A stretch of DNA of 64,000 bases from Arsenophonus endosymbiont of Aleurodicus dispersus (GTDB taxonomy: Bacteria; Pseudomonadota; Gammaproteobacteria; Enterobacterales; Enterobacteriaceae): assembly GCF_900343015.1 (NCBI RefSeq), contig NZ_LR025108.1:372001-436000 (forward strand), given 5' to 3'. Positions 1-9,460 of the stretch are shown here, piece after piece. A program made the translations under genes and the position numbers. The notes under the pieces are model-generated. The model was not told the DNA's origin. It did not search any database and saw only the letters and a list, made by a program, of their open reading frames with translations. Numbering within the stretch: the first letter of the stretch is position 1; each line of letters starts with the position of its first letter.

Positions 1-116
1 AGTTATGTCACGTTAGAGCATTATTAAAGATGTTATTCTGTTGGTATAGTACACACGTTTCGGTGGTTATAAATTTTGTCGTCTTACCAACCGGACAACA
101 AAAGTAAGAGGTCATA

Positions 117-1541
117 ATGAGTACTGAAATTAAAACCCAAGTAGTGGTTTTAGGTGCTGGCCCTGCTGGTTATTCAGCAGCTTTTCGCTGTGCAGATCTT
201 AATTTAGATATTGTTTTGGTCGAGCGTTATGCAACATTAGGGGGTGTTTGTCTTCATGTTGGTTGTATTCCTTCCAAAGCATTATTGCATATTACGAAAG
301 TGATTGAAGAAGCTAAGGCATTGGCGGTACATGGGATCGAATTTACTGCCCCAAAAACAGATATTGATAAAGTACGGTTATGGAAAGAAAAAATTATTTG
401 TCAGTTAACAACTGGTTTGTCAGGTATGGCAAAAAAGCGTAACGTTAGAGTTGTTAATGGGATAGGTAAATTTACTGGCGCTAATACATTGGTCGTTAAA
501 GGTGAAAAAGAAAATACAACAATAAATTTTGATAATGCTATTATTGCTGTGGGTTCACGTCCTATCCAGCTTTCATTTATTCCTCATGATGATCCACGAG
601 TATGGGATTCTACTGTTGCTTTGCAACTAAGAAAAGTACCTAAGCGTATGTTAGTGATAGGAGGTGGTATCATAGGTTTAGAAATGGGAACAGTGTATAA
701 TACATTAGGATCAGAAATTGATGTTGTTGAAATGTTAGATCAGGTTATTGCGGCAGCAGATAAGGATATTATTAATATTTTTACTAAAAAGATAAGTAAA
801 AAGTTTAATTTAATGCTGAAGACTAAAGTTACTAAGGTAGAAGCCCAAAAAGATGGTATCTACGTCACAATGGAAGGCAAGAATGCGCCGAAAAAGCCAC
901 AGTGCTATGATGCTGTTTTAGTGGCAATTGGTCGTATACCAAATGGTAAATTAATTGATGTAGGTAAAGCAGGAGTAGAAGTAGATAATCAAGGTTTTAT
1001 CCACACAGATAAACAGATGCGTACTAATGTGCCTCATATTTATGCCATTGGTGATATTGTAGGTCAGCCAATGTTAGCTCACAAAGGTGTACATCAAGGT
1101 CATGTAGTAGCTGAAGTTATTTCAGGATTAAAACACTATTTTGATCCAAAAGTTATTCCTTCGATTGCTTATACTGAACCAGAGGTGGCTTGGGTAGGTT
1201 TGACGGAAAAAGAAGCTAAAGAAAAAGGTATTAGTTATGAAATAGCAACTTTTCCATGGTCCGCTTCTGGTCGTGCTATTACATCTGATTGTTCAGATGG
1301 TATGACTAAGCTTCTTTTTGATAAAGAAACCTACCGCATTATTGGCGGAGCTGTTGTCGGTATTAATGGTGGTGAATTACTTGGTGAAATTAGCTTAGCG
1401 ATTGAAATGGGGTGTGATGCAGAAGATATTGGATTAACTATTCATGCTCACCCAACGTTATACGAGTCAATTGGTATGGCAGCTCAAATATTTGAGGGAA
1501 GTATTACTGATTTATATAATCCAAAAGCAAAGAAAAAATAA
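117..1541 (+). CDS. lpd: Dihydrolipoyl dehydrogenase (E3 of 2-oxoacid dehydrogenase complexes)
   Basis: A 474-residue flavoprotein disulfide reductase, the same length as the E. coli enzyme. It reoxidises dihydrolipoyl groups of the pyruvate and 2-oxoglutarate dehydrogenase complexes and makes NADH. Visible are the FAD-binding GAGPAG near residue 13, the redox pair in GGVCLHVGCIPSK (Cys45/Cys50), the NAD-binding GGGIIGLEMG near residue 182, and the C-terminal HAHPTLYES with the catalytic His-Glu. The start is fixed by AGAGG seven bases upstream and by MSTEIKTQ matching the family. The 116 bases upstream include a possible TATAGT -10 box at 45-50, too weak to call alone. aceEF, its usual upstream partners, would lie before the window. 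The gene looks intact. Confidence 0.97.
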   Translation: MSTEIKTQVVVLGAGPAGYSAAFRCADLNLDIVLVERYATLGGVCLHVGCIPSKALLHITKVIEEAKALAVHGIEFTAPKTDIDKVRLWKEKIICQLTTGLSGMAKKRNVRVVNGIGKFTGANTLVVKGEKENTTINFDNAIIAVGSRPIQLSFIPHDDPRVWDSTVALQLRKVPKRMLVIGGGIIGLEMGTVYNTLGSEIDVVEMLDQVIAAADKDIINIFTKKISKKFNLMLKTKVTKVEAQKDGIYVTMEGKNAPKKPQCYDAVLVAIGRIPNGKLIDVGKAGVEVDNQGFIHTDKQMRTNVPHIYAIGDIVGQPMLAHKGVHQGHVVAEVISGLKHYFDPKVIPSIAYTEPEVAWVGLTEKEAKEKGISYEIATFPWSASGRAITSDCSDGMTKLLFDKETYRIIGGAVVGINGGELLGEISLAIEMGCDAEDIGLTIHAHPTLYESIGMAAQIFEGSITDLYNPKAKKK

Positions 1542-1979
1542 TTTTTTTATTCCAACAAAATAAATTTGTTGTAAGTATTATTCGATTTGTTAATCGCTAC
1601 TTTATTAAAATTAAATCAAGGAGCTATTAAAAAAATCTAAATTTTTATTAGTTAATGTAATTAACTATTTGTTACATATTTATATAAAAATATTTTTGCT
1701 ACTACCGCAGTAATATTGATATTTATTACTAATAATTTATGTTAGTAGTATATAAATTAATGAAATGATTAAATTCTATTATTCTAGATATTAAATTCTT
1801 GATATAATTGATATAAGTAAAATTATTATGACTATAACCTTTATTTTTTATTTGAGATTTAAACAGCTAGGTATATAAATTAAAATCAATTGAAGAGAAT
1901 AATATCTAACTTACTTAGTTAGCTTAATTAATAACCTATCTACTTAAACTGAAAATAATTTTATATTATATCTGTTATT

Positions 1980-2800
1980 AATACAATTAGTTCTGGTGTT
2001 TATGAAGTGGCTTATAGAAAACTAAGCTTCTTAGCTACTTTTGTGAAAGTAAAAACATATACCCTCTTATTCACACCATAAATAAGCGGATAATTAATTA
2101 CCATAACCTTATGCTTGGTAATCATATATTCACCAGCGATGAATAAAAGATACTCGTGATGGAGTTAAATTCTATAAGCTTAGTGTAATTCAGCCCATTA
2201 ATTTTTTTAAAAAATTGAATAAAATATTTTCTATCTAGTAAATATTTTTAGCTTAGATGAGCTTAAGGTATTTAGATATAGTTTTTAGCTGATTTTGTTA
2301 TGTAGTCTGTCATTCTGCTGCTTATACAAAGCCTATTGATGTAACCATTCATGATACCATATTTTTTTATTTCTGGTGGTAGAGTTTCTTTGTGTTCCTG
2401 TGATGTTGGTTAAATAGTATTTAACTATTAGGTCGTAGTTATAACTTGGTGGTGATTTATACACTTATTTTTTTATCGGTATCTTATTTCCTGCTAGTTC
2501 AGTGTTAGTAGTTTTTGCTGCGGTGATTTCCAACAAGGTTTATTGATGGTTAAAAGTAAGCGTATAATATTTAAAATTGAATTATTATCTACATTTAAAG
2601 TTGAACAAACAGTTTAATTAGTGGATTATTCATAATAACTATTAGCTATTGAATAGCTATAATCTAATATTATTGCAATAGATAATTTTGGTAGTTATGG
2701 CTATCACATTACTCTTTAACATGGTTTATTAATCAGCAATTGTTAATAACAAATGCAGCTTATGCAGTTATTATTAAAATTAAGTTAAATAATTTCACTC
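1980..2800 (+). pseudogene. acnB: Ghost of aconitate hydratase B
   Basis: There is no open frame, but translated fragments line up in order with AcnB. LLATFVKVKT near 2030 resembles LLATFELKTD. ADFVM then CHSAAYTKPIDV near 2290-2345 resembles ADLVMQSFCHTAAYPKPVDV. A GGD...FFIGILFPASS stretch near 2450-2510 resembles the GGDSHTRFPIGISFPAGS region, and KVEQ near 2610 and ANAAYAVIIKIK-like sequence near 2750 follow. Stops and frameshifts interrupt all of it. The E. coli order is lpd, yacH, acnB, yacL, and the gene lies where expected. The ends are approximate, and sequence back to about 1640 and on to about 3010 probably belongs to it. Loss of this TCA enzyme here is seen directly; whether acnA survives elsewhere is unknown. 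Confidence 0.8.
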
Positions 2801-3126
2801 ATTTATATAAGTATCATTGTGTATTAAATGACATTTAATTATGTAAAATATATAATATTGCATAAATTTAATCTTGACATCCTATTATTTCTGGAATGCG
2901 GTAATAGAATTATTTTTCCTGGTATTAACCTTTTTTGTTACTATTTTTCAAAAAATTGCTATGTCAAGAATATTGTTAATTTTTTTTGTATTCATAAAAA
3001 AGCTATCTTATTATAAAACATAATCCATCTAGAATAATTTTTTTCATAAAAATAAAAATGATAATCTTCAGAATGATATATATTTTAAATATAAATTACC
3101 CTTGATGAACAGGGATGAGATAAGCT

Positions 3127-3260
3127 ATTGATTATAAATTTCGACAAAATATTACTAGCTACATTAGTGCTTGCTTTTCAATGGATAATGAAGCAATTAG
3201 TTATTGGTTGAATGAGCAATTTAAAGGTTATTTATGTCCGTATACAGTTTTTGATATATG
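3127..3260 (+). pseudogene. yacL: 5' remnant of yacL
   Basis: Forty-four codons without a stop read IDYKFRQNITSYIS, then CFSMDNEAISYWLNEQFKG. This matches the start of YacL (MDYEFLRDITGVVK, then MSMGHEVVGHWFNEEVKEN). The initiator ATG has become ATT and the rest of the gene is missing. It follows acnB as in E. coli. Just after it the order jumps to mscS, so an ancestral rearrangement breakpoint lies between 3260 and 3298. Confidence 0.75.
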
Positions 3261-3297
3261 ATTAGTATTTTATTTATTTCTAGATGGGAGGATTGAT

Positions 3298-4149
3298 ATG
3301 GATGAAAATGGTGTGATAAAAACAATATATCAGGCAAAGAGTTGGTTTATTAATCATCAGAATCTATTAATTCAGTATGCGATAAATATTGTTTTTGCAT
3401 TAGTTATTTTACTTGCTGGTTTGATTATAGCTAAATGGATTAGTCGTATCACTAATAGATTAATGTCATTACGTGATATAGACAAGACAATTAGAGATTT
3501 TTTATCAGCAATTGTTCGTTATGGCATTATTGCATTTACCTTAATAGCAGTATTAAGTAAGTTAGGAGTGCAAACTGCCTCTGTTATTGCCGTTTTAGGT
3601 GCTGCTGGTTTGGCTATTGGTTTAGCTTTACAGGGATCTTTATCAAATTTTGCAGCTGGTGTGTTGTTAGTTATTTTTAGACCATTGAGGTCAGGGGAAT
3701 ATGTTATTTTAGGTTCGGTAGAAGGAACTGTTGAACATATTCAGATTTTTTCAACATCATTACGTACGGCTGATGATCGTATTATTGTTATACCAAATAG
3801 TAAAGTAATTAACGCCAATATTATTAATACCTCTCGTGAACCTAATCGTCGTACTCAAATCATGGTTAGTGTAGCTTATAATTCAGATATTGATCGTGTT
3901 AAAAAAGTGTTAGGCGATGTCATTACAGCAGATGAACGTATTCAGCATGATAAAGGGTTTACTATTAGGTTACATGAAATAACACCTTTTTCTCTTAATT
4001 TTGTCGTACGTGTTTGGACAACTAACTTAGATGCATGGAATGTTTATTGGGACTTAATGGAAAATTTTAAAAAGCAGTTAGATGCACATAATATTAGCAT
4101 ACCATTTCCACAAATAGATGTTCATTTATATCAAAACCAAAATAGCTAA
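3298..4149 (+). CDS. mscS: Small-conductance mechanosensitive channel
   Basis: 283 residues against 286 in E. coli MscS. The heptameric inner-membrane channel opens on membrane tension and releases solutes in hypo-osmotic shock. Three N-terminal membrane segments (about residues 25-47, 60-85 and 93-125) are followed by the beta and alpha/beta cytoplasmic domains. The pore-lining TM3 with repeated Ala/Gly ([19 protein letters not shown]) is conserved, as is the [10 protein letters not shown] segment after it. The start has GGGAGG upstream. The sequence is collinear to the end and looks functional. Retention of an osmotic safety valve while most envelope functions decay fits a symbiont with a fragile envelope, but that reading is inference. 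Confidence 0.95.
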   Translation: MDENGVIKTIYQAKSWFINHQNLLIQYAINIVFALVILLAGLIIAKWISRITNRLMSLRDIDKTIRDFLSAIVRYGIIAFTLIAVLSKLGVQTASVIAVLGAAGLAIGLALQGSLSNFAAGVLLVIFRPLRSGEYVILGSVEGTVEHIQIFSTSLRTADDRIIVIPNSKVINANIINTSREPNRRTQIMVSVAYNSDIDRVKKVLGDVITADERIQHDKGFTIRLHEITPFSLNFVVRVWTTNLDAWNVYWDLMENFKKQLDAHNISIPFPQIDVHLYQNQNS

Positions 4150-4394
4150 TCATCTTGGTGTGGATAATTGTTCACACCAATATTTTTATTGGTTAGTAAC
4201 TGCTCTATCTATTAATTAACTGGCATTAGTTAGCTTTTATTCAATTTTTTTATTATGATTAATCTTATAATTATACTGTATTTTGATTAAATACTTAATA
4301 TAGTAATTAACAATTCTAAAGCTTAAACATAGGGTTAAGTAACTTGATTTCATTTTAAGTTAGGTAATTTTATATTATTCATTATTAAGAATAT

Positions 4395-4660
4395 GATGCA
4401 ACCCAACCCCTATAATTTTCCAGTATTACTAGATCAATGACTAATAGTCAACGACGTAGTTGCGCTATAACTTTCCTCCCCGAGCAATTATTATTCTAAT
4501 AATTCAAATTGATGTAATAACACAAGTAGTTTTTATCCTTGCTTAGGCAGTGGAACTATTACTAATAATATCTAGCCTAATAGTTTCTCAAGCTGCTTAA
4601 TTATTGAGTAAACTGCAGCATAATTTTTTGCTGGCAGTACTAGTGTTAACGGAACAGTAA
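4395..4660 (-). pseudogene. argP: Ghost of LysR-type regulator ArgP
   Basis: Reading the minus strand downwards from about 4640 gives IIKQLEKLLG, then ILLVIVPLPKQG, KLLVLLHQFELLE and LLGEESYSATTSLTIS, broken by stops. These follow, in order, the ArgP helix-turn-helix and linker ([39 protein letters not shown]). In E. coli argP sits between mscS and rpiA, transcribed divergently from rpiA, exactly as here. The effector domain is gone. The rest of the 4150-4823 gap holds nothing I recognise; argO would be expected in it. Confidence 0.78.
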
Positions 4661-4823
4661 GGGTATTTAATCACCAAAATTACGTCAATATCGCTTTAAA
4701 ATTTAATTTAGATGTTATTTTGTCTATTAATATGTAATATTTTACTAATCAATAGCGGTGAAAATTTAATTATAATTATTAATTATTAATTGTTAGCAAT
4801 AAACAATAATAAGGCAACTAATT

Positions 4824-5489
4824 ATGACACAGGATAAATTAAAAAAAATAGTCGGTTGTGCTGCTTTGGAATATATAAAACCTGATATGGTAGTTGGTGT
4901 TGGAACAGGCTCTACTGTTGCTTATTTTATTGATCGCTTAGCGACAAAAAAGCACTTAATTAAAGGTGCAGTATCAAGTTCAGTTGCTTCTACAGACAAA
5001 TTAATATCATTAGCTATTCCTATTATCGATAGTAAGGATCTTGATGGAGTTGATATTTATATTGATGGGGCTAATGAATTTAATCCAGATTTAATGATGA
5101 TCAAAGGTGGTGGCGCTGCTTTAACACGTGAAAAAGTCATTGCGGCAATGGCTAAGCAATTTATTGCTATTGCTGATAAATCTAAGCAGGTTGATATATT
5201 AGGTGAGTTTCCATTACCCGTGGAAGTTATTCCGATGGCACGTTCTTATGTTTCTAGACAATTAGTAAAGTTAGGAGGTATGCCAGAATATCGGCAAAAT
5301 GTGGTTACTGATAATGGGAATGTTATTCTTGATATTTATAATCTAAAAATCCTTAATCCAATAGCGCTTGAAAATAAAATTAATGCAATAGCTGGTGTTG
5401 TTACAGTCGGGTTATTTGCTAATCGTGCTGCTGATATTATTTTGCTAGCAACGTTAGATGGAGTAAAAAAATTAACTGCTAAAGCCTAA
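4824..5489 (+). CDS. rpiA: Ribose-5-phosphate isomerase A
   Basis: 221 residues (219 in E. coli). It interconverts ribose-5-phosphate and ribulose-5-phosphate in the non-oxidative pentose phosphate pathway and so feeds nucleotide synthesis. The phosphate-binding GVGTGSTV near residue 26, [13 protein letters not shown] with the catalytic Lys and Glu, and [10 protein letters not shown] are present. One oddity: the active-site motif usually written DGADE reads DGANE here, replacing the second Asp (Asp84 of E. coli) by Asn. The start follows AAGGC in the leader. It is flanked by argP and serA ghosts, so it has survived alone from its neighbourhood. Confidence 0.95.
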   Translation: MTQDKLKKIVGCAALEYIKPDMVVGVGTGSTVAYFIDRLATKKHLIKGAVSSSVASTDKLISLAIPIIDSKDLDGVDIYIDGANEFNPDLMMIKGGGAALTREKVIAAMAKQFIAIADKSKQVDILGEFPLPVEVIPMARSYVSRQLVKLGGMPEYRQNVVTDNGNVILDIYNLKILNPIALENKINAIAGVVTVGLFANRAADIILLATLDGVKKLTAKA

Positions 5490-5749
5490 AAGTTTTGATA
5501 GTTTATTAAGGTAGTAGCGTCAATTAAATTTAATTTTTTACTATCAATATTAATTGATTTATTAAGATAAAAATCTTATTTTCAATTTAATTTTTATTTA
5601 TTATAGCGTTTTTAATCGATATTTATCTCTTTTTTAGAGGTTATGTTATGCAGTTAAATTAATAATTTATTATAATCAATATTATAACAGTATGGAATAT
5701 TATGAAGGTCTATTATCAACAGAATAATTAATTGCAGTGATTACTGACT

Positions 5750-6005
5750 GATATTTATTTTATCAGTATTCGTTACCATACTCATATTTACGGCTAAATT
5801 TTTCATTATGGGGGTTAAAGCATCATATTCTAATAACATTCTGTAGCAAAAATAAATATTACTTGGCGAATTACTATTACTTTTAGTTCCTATTAGCTTA
5901 TGGAATAGGAAAGCTGACTATGTGATATGGAATAAACATAGCCCAAGTAAGCTATAAAGCACGAGCTAATAAATCATTATAGCCGGTTATATTAGTAATT
6001 AATTA
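5750..6005 (+). pseudogene. serA: Ghost of phosphoglycerate dehydrogenase
   Basis: Fragments in more than one frame match the middle of SerA in order: TAKFFIMGVKASYSNNIL resembles AAKRGIPVFNAPFSNTRSV, ILLGELLLLLVP resembles ELVIGELLLLLRGVP, then KADYVIWNKHSPSKL resembles KAHRGVWNKLAAGSF, then IIAGY resembles LGIIGYG. Stops and frame changes separate them. serA follows rpiA on the same strand in E. coli. The first step of serine synthesis from glycolysis is therefore dead at this site. The remainder of the 5490-6262 gap is too decayed to read. A 6S RNA gene (ssrS), expected a little beyond serA, was looked for and not seen. Confidence 0.78.
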
Positions 6006-6262
6006 TCTATATTATCTTATTTTTATAAGGTTACCACTAAGTAAAATTTATTAAATTAATACTATGATCACATTATTCAACATAACTAATTTGTTAGCTT
6101 ATCTATTCATGATAACAGAAAGTAGAAGTACTAAGAATATTTTAACTAAATTATGAACCTTGACAAGATTTTCATGAATGCTTAACGTAATAATATCCAA
6201 GCATTAGCTTGATATCATGCGATAATATCTGTTCTAAAGATATTCAACAGAAATATTAGTTC

Positions 6263-7246
6263 TCACTGATCTGTTAATAAATAAGGTAAAGGTTGAATCA
6301 TTAGTTTGCTATTAGTTTCGCTAGCTAACCGAAAAATACTATCTTTAGTTATGTTATTATTCATGACAACTTGAAGACTAATAAACCCTTTTGTTAAGTT
6401 AGCAGCAGCCAATACTGTTCCAGTACGCCGCCAGTTATTACCTATTTTCCACTCAATAGCTTCTCCATTTTTTGGCAGCGTATTTGCAGCTCCTGCTAAC
6501 CAAAACATAGCTAGTTTGTTGGCACCACGATATTTTGCTCTAGCTACCATTTCCTGCCCGATATAGCAACCTTTCTGAAAACTAATGCTTGCCGGTAATG
6601 CTTGTAGATTAACTGCTTGAGGAAGAAATTGGTTACTATTCTCAATATCAATATTAGCAAGTCCAGCGGCAATATCTAAAGCTAACCATTGCTGGCTGTT
6701 ATCATGTTGATGGAAATAGTTTGTTAATTCAGCGACAGTCTCGCTATCAGTAACAATTAAAAAACGTTCTAATGGTAAACTAAAGTGCAATACAATCATT
6801 TGTCCAAGATAAATAACTGGATTTTTTTGATCTGCTAATAGAGGAAACTTATTGTTTAATGCATCACGAGCTCCTTGGCCGGTAACACCTAACAACATAA
6901 TATTGTTCTGCTGGCTTAATGTTATTTGCGAGAAAACTGCGTATTTTTTAAGTGCATTTAGTTGTTTTGCTGCCACGCTAGTGCGCAAAATATAGCCAAA
7001 TCCTTCGTTATAGTGAAATAACCGTAATGTACTCCATATTTTGCCTTTAGCATCACAGTGGGCGGTGAATATATGTTGTTGCGCATTTAATTTGGTAATA
7101 TCTGCGGTTAATTGACTATGTAGATATTTTTTCGCATCAACACCTGCTACTGTGATGAAACTCCAATCATTAAGTAACATTAGTGTTAAGGGTAATTGAT
7201 GGTATATTTTATCAGTTACTTGTGTAAATTTATTTAGTATTGTCAT
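6263..7246 (-). CDS. ygfZ: Folate-binding Fe-S cluster maintenance protein YgfZ
   Basis: 327 residues, matching the E. coli length of about 326. YgfZ is a GcvT-like folate-binding protein that helps maintain certain Fe-S enzymes such as the tRNA methylthiotransferase MiaB. The diagnostic KGCYIGQE motif with the functionally important Cys is near residue 225, followed by ARAKYRGANK. The N-terminal ITVAGVDAKKYLHSQLTADI segment is also typical. The start ATG at 7246 follows a GGATGAAT sequence. It stands alone between serA and recJ ghosts. The frame is uninterrupted, so I take it as functional. Confidence 0.93.
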   Translation of the reverse strand: MTILNKFTQVTDKIYHQLPLTLMLLNDWSFITVAGVDAKKYLHSQLTADITKLNAQQHIFTAHCDAKGKIWSTLRLFHYNEGFGYILRTSVAAKQLNALKKYAVFSQITLSQQNNIMLLGVTGQGARDALNNKFPLLADQKNPVIYLGQMIVLHFSLPLERFLIVTDSETVAELTNYFHQHDNSQQWLALDIAAGLANIDIENSNQFLPQAVNLQALPASISFQKGCYIGQEMVARAKYRGANKLAMFWLAGAANTLPKNGEAIEWKIGNNWRRTGTVLAAANLTKGFISLQVVMNNNITKDSIFRLASETNSKLMIQPLPYLLTDQ

Positions 7247-7559
7247 TAATTCATCCGTTAGTAAACTGGATAAAAATAATCATAATATTAAAATATCTAA
7301 TTGACAAAGCAAATAATATTATAAATATTAACTAATAAAATTAATTTCAAATAATTTATTTATACAAAGTATTTAGTTCTGAGTAAGTTATAATTTTTTA
7401 CTAAATTGTTACTTAAATAATTTAGATATTAATCTAGAATTTACTATTCTAGATTTTGCTATGTAATCAATAATTATTCTTAAAAATTTTTCAGGTTATT
7501 TAACAGTATAGATATCAATAAAAAACCTAGTATATGTTAATTAATTGGACATTGATATG

Positions 7560-8117
7560 CAAGAATAAGCTCTGCTTTGTGCAAAAGCAATTATTAATCA
7601 TAATAATTATAATTTAGCTAATTATTACCAGTATGAGTCAGTTTTTATTTTATGTTAGCATTTCATTATGGCTTGCATAAAACAGGTTGGGTTAAGTAAT
7701 AGTTACGTCAGATGGCTAATCTATTTTATTTTAGTAAAATAGTCTTGTCAGAAGTAATAGTTTCTGTAGAAAGAAATAGAAATTTATCAATTTCAAGATC
7801 ACTTTGTTAATCTGATAGTAAAACTGTTAGATAATAATATGCTTAAAGTGATTATTTGAAGTGATGATGAACTTAATAATGAATAGTTGTCATTCGATAT
7901 TGCTAGACTAACTAGTTAATCCCTAAGCCAATTTTAAATGAAACATTTGGCTACTGAAGGTGATTTTCATCTAAAGGGGATGTTATAACCATTATCTAGT
8001 ATTTTTTTTAGAATGGTATTTATAATATTATAATTGACTTATAAACTTGATTTGAATGAGTATAGTAGTAATCATAACATTTGGTTACTAATTCAGTATT
8101 TATGGTATTGCGAATAG
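7560..8117 (+). pseudogene. recJ: Ghost of single-strand exonuclease RecJ (C-terminal half)
   Basis: Several stretches align in order with the RecJ C-terminus: EIYQFQDHFVNLIVKLLDN resembles KFKLFQQRFGELVTEWLDP, SDDELNNE resembles SDGPLSPAE, FDIARL resembles MEVAQL, and near the end YKLDLNEY...NHNIWLLIQYLW resembles YKLDINEFRGNRSLQLIIDNIW. Stops and shifts lie between. recJ is the gene directly before prfB in E. coli, as here. xerD, dsbC and fldB, which would precede it, were not recognised in 7247-7560. The 8118-8352 spacer holds nothing readable. Confidence 0.75.
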
Positions 8118-8352
8118 TATTGAGACTATTATGCTCACCTTTTTTATTGAAAGGTATATGGGAACAATGATATCCATTAATATAAATAATATTTTCTGCT
8201 ACTAATTTGCTAGTAATTATATTTAAAGTATTCTTATTATTGACTAAGATGTGGTAATTTGGTTAGTGAAAGAAGTTATCATAAAGCATATTTATAATAC
8301 AGCGGTTATTTAAAAACTTTTAATGAAAATAACATAAATAATATTTAAAGGT

Positions 8353-9451
8353 ATGTTTGAAATTAATACAATAAAAAATCAGATTCAAGCTATGTCTGAG
8401 CGAATGAAGATCTTAATGGGGTATCTTTGACTATGATGCTAATAAGGAACGATTGGAAAAAGTAAAATCAGAACTTAAGAAGCCTAATATCTGGAACGAA
8501 CCTAAGATATTTCAGGCTTTGAGTAAAGAACGTTCTTCTGTTGAATCAATAGTGGAAACTATTGATTTATTGATACAAGATTTAGATGATGTATCTGAGT
8601 TGTTTGATCTGGCTATTGAAGCTGATGATAAAGAAATTTTTTATGAAACGGCCGTGGAGTTAGCACATCTTGAAGGAAAATTAGCAAAATTAGAATTGCG
8701 TCGTATGTTTTCAGGTCAGTATGAAAAAGCTAATTGTTATCTTGATTTACAGTCTGGCTCAGGGGGGACGGAGGCCCAAGATTGGGCTAGTATGCTAATG
8801 CGCATGTATTTACGCTGGGCAGAATCAAAAGGATTTAAAACTGAAATTATTGAAGTTTCAGATGGCGACGTTGCTGGCGTAAAATCAGCTACTATAAAAA
8901 TTATTGGTGAGTATGCTTTTGGGTGGTTAAGAACTGAAACTGGTGTTCATAGGTTAGTACGCAAAAGTCCTTTTGATTCAAGTGGTCGACGCCATACCTC
9001 ATTTAGCTCAGCTTTTATTTATCCTGAAGTTAACGATTATATTAATATTGAAATAAATTCCATAGATTTACGCATTGATGTTTATCGGGCATCAGGTGCT
9101 GGTGGTCAACATGTTAATAAAACAGAGTCAGCAGTACGTATAACCCATATTCCAACTGGAATGGTTACTCAATGTCAGAATTACCGTTCTCAACATAAGA
9201 ACAAAGATCAAGCTTTAAAACAACTAAAAGCAAAATTATATGAGCTAGAAATGCAAAAGAAAAATTCAGATAAACAAGCATTAGAAGAAAATAAATCTGA
9301 TATTGGCTGGGGTAGCCAAATTCGTTCTTATGTGCTAGATGATTCTCGAATTAAAGATCTACGTACAGGTGTTGAAAATCACAATACCCAAGCGGTACTA
9401 GATGGTGATCTGGATAAATTCATTGAAGCAAGTTTAAAAGCTGGCTTATAA
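8353..9451 (+). CDS. prfB: Peptide chain release factor 2, with programmed +1 frameshift
   Basis: RF2 terminates translation at UGA and UAA. The gene begins with ATG at 8353 and reads 25 codons ([14 protein letters not shown] to GYL). It then meets CTT TGA at 8425-8430, where the ribosome must slip +1 over T8428 to continue as [12 protein letters not shown]. The joined product is 365 residues, exactly the E. coli length. The tripeptide anticodon SPF ([11 protein letters not shown]) and the catalytic GGQ ([11 protein letters not shown]) are intact. The residue before SGAGGQ corresponding to 246 is Ala, as in most bacteria, not the Thr of E. coli K-12. The stimulator upstream of the shift has changed from AGGGGGT to ATGGGGT. 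lysS follows after nine bases, so the pair is probably cotranscribed. Confidence 0.96.
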
Positions 9452-9460
9452 GGAAAAAAT

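Noticed and set aside
2828-3016. A 62-codon open frame on the plus strand
   Set aside because: It lies in the acnB-yacL fossil region, has AT-driven composition (Phe, Tyr, Ile, Asn rich), no ribosome-binding site and no recognisable domain.
5490-6262. 6S RNA gene (ssrS) expected beyond serA
   Set aside because: I looked for its conserved ends and central bubble on both strands and saw none.
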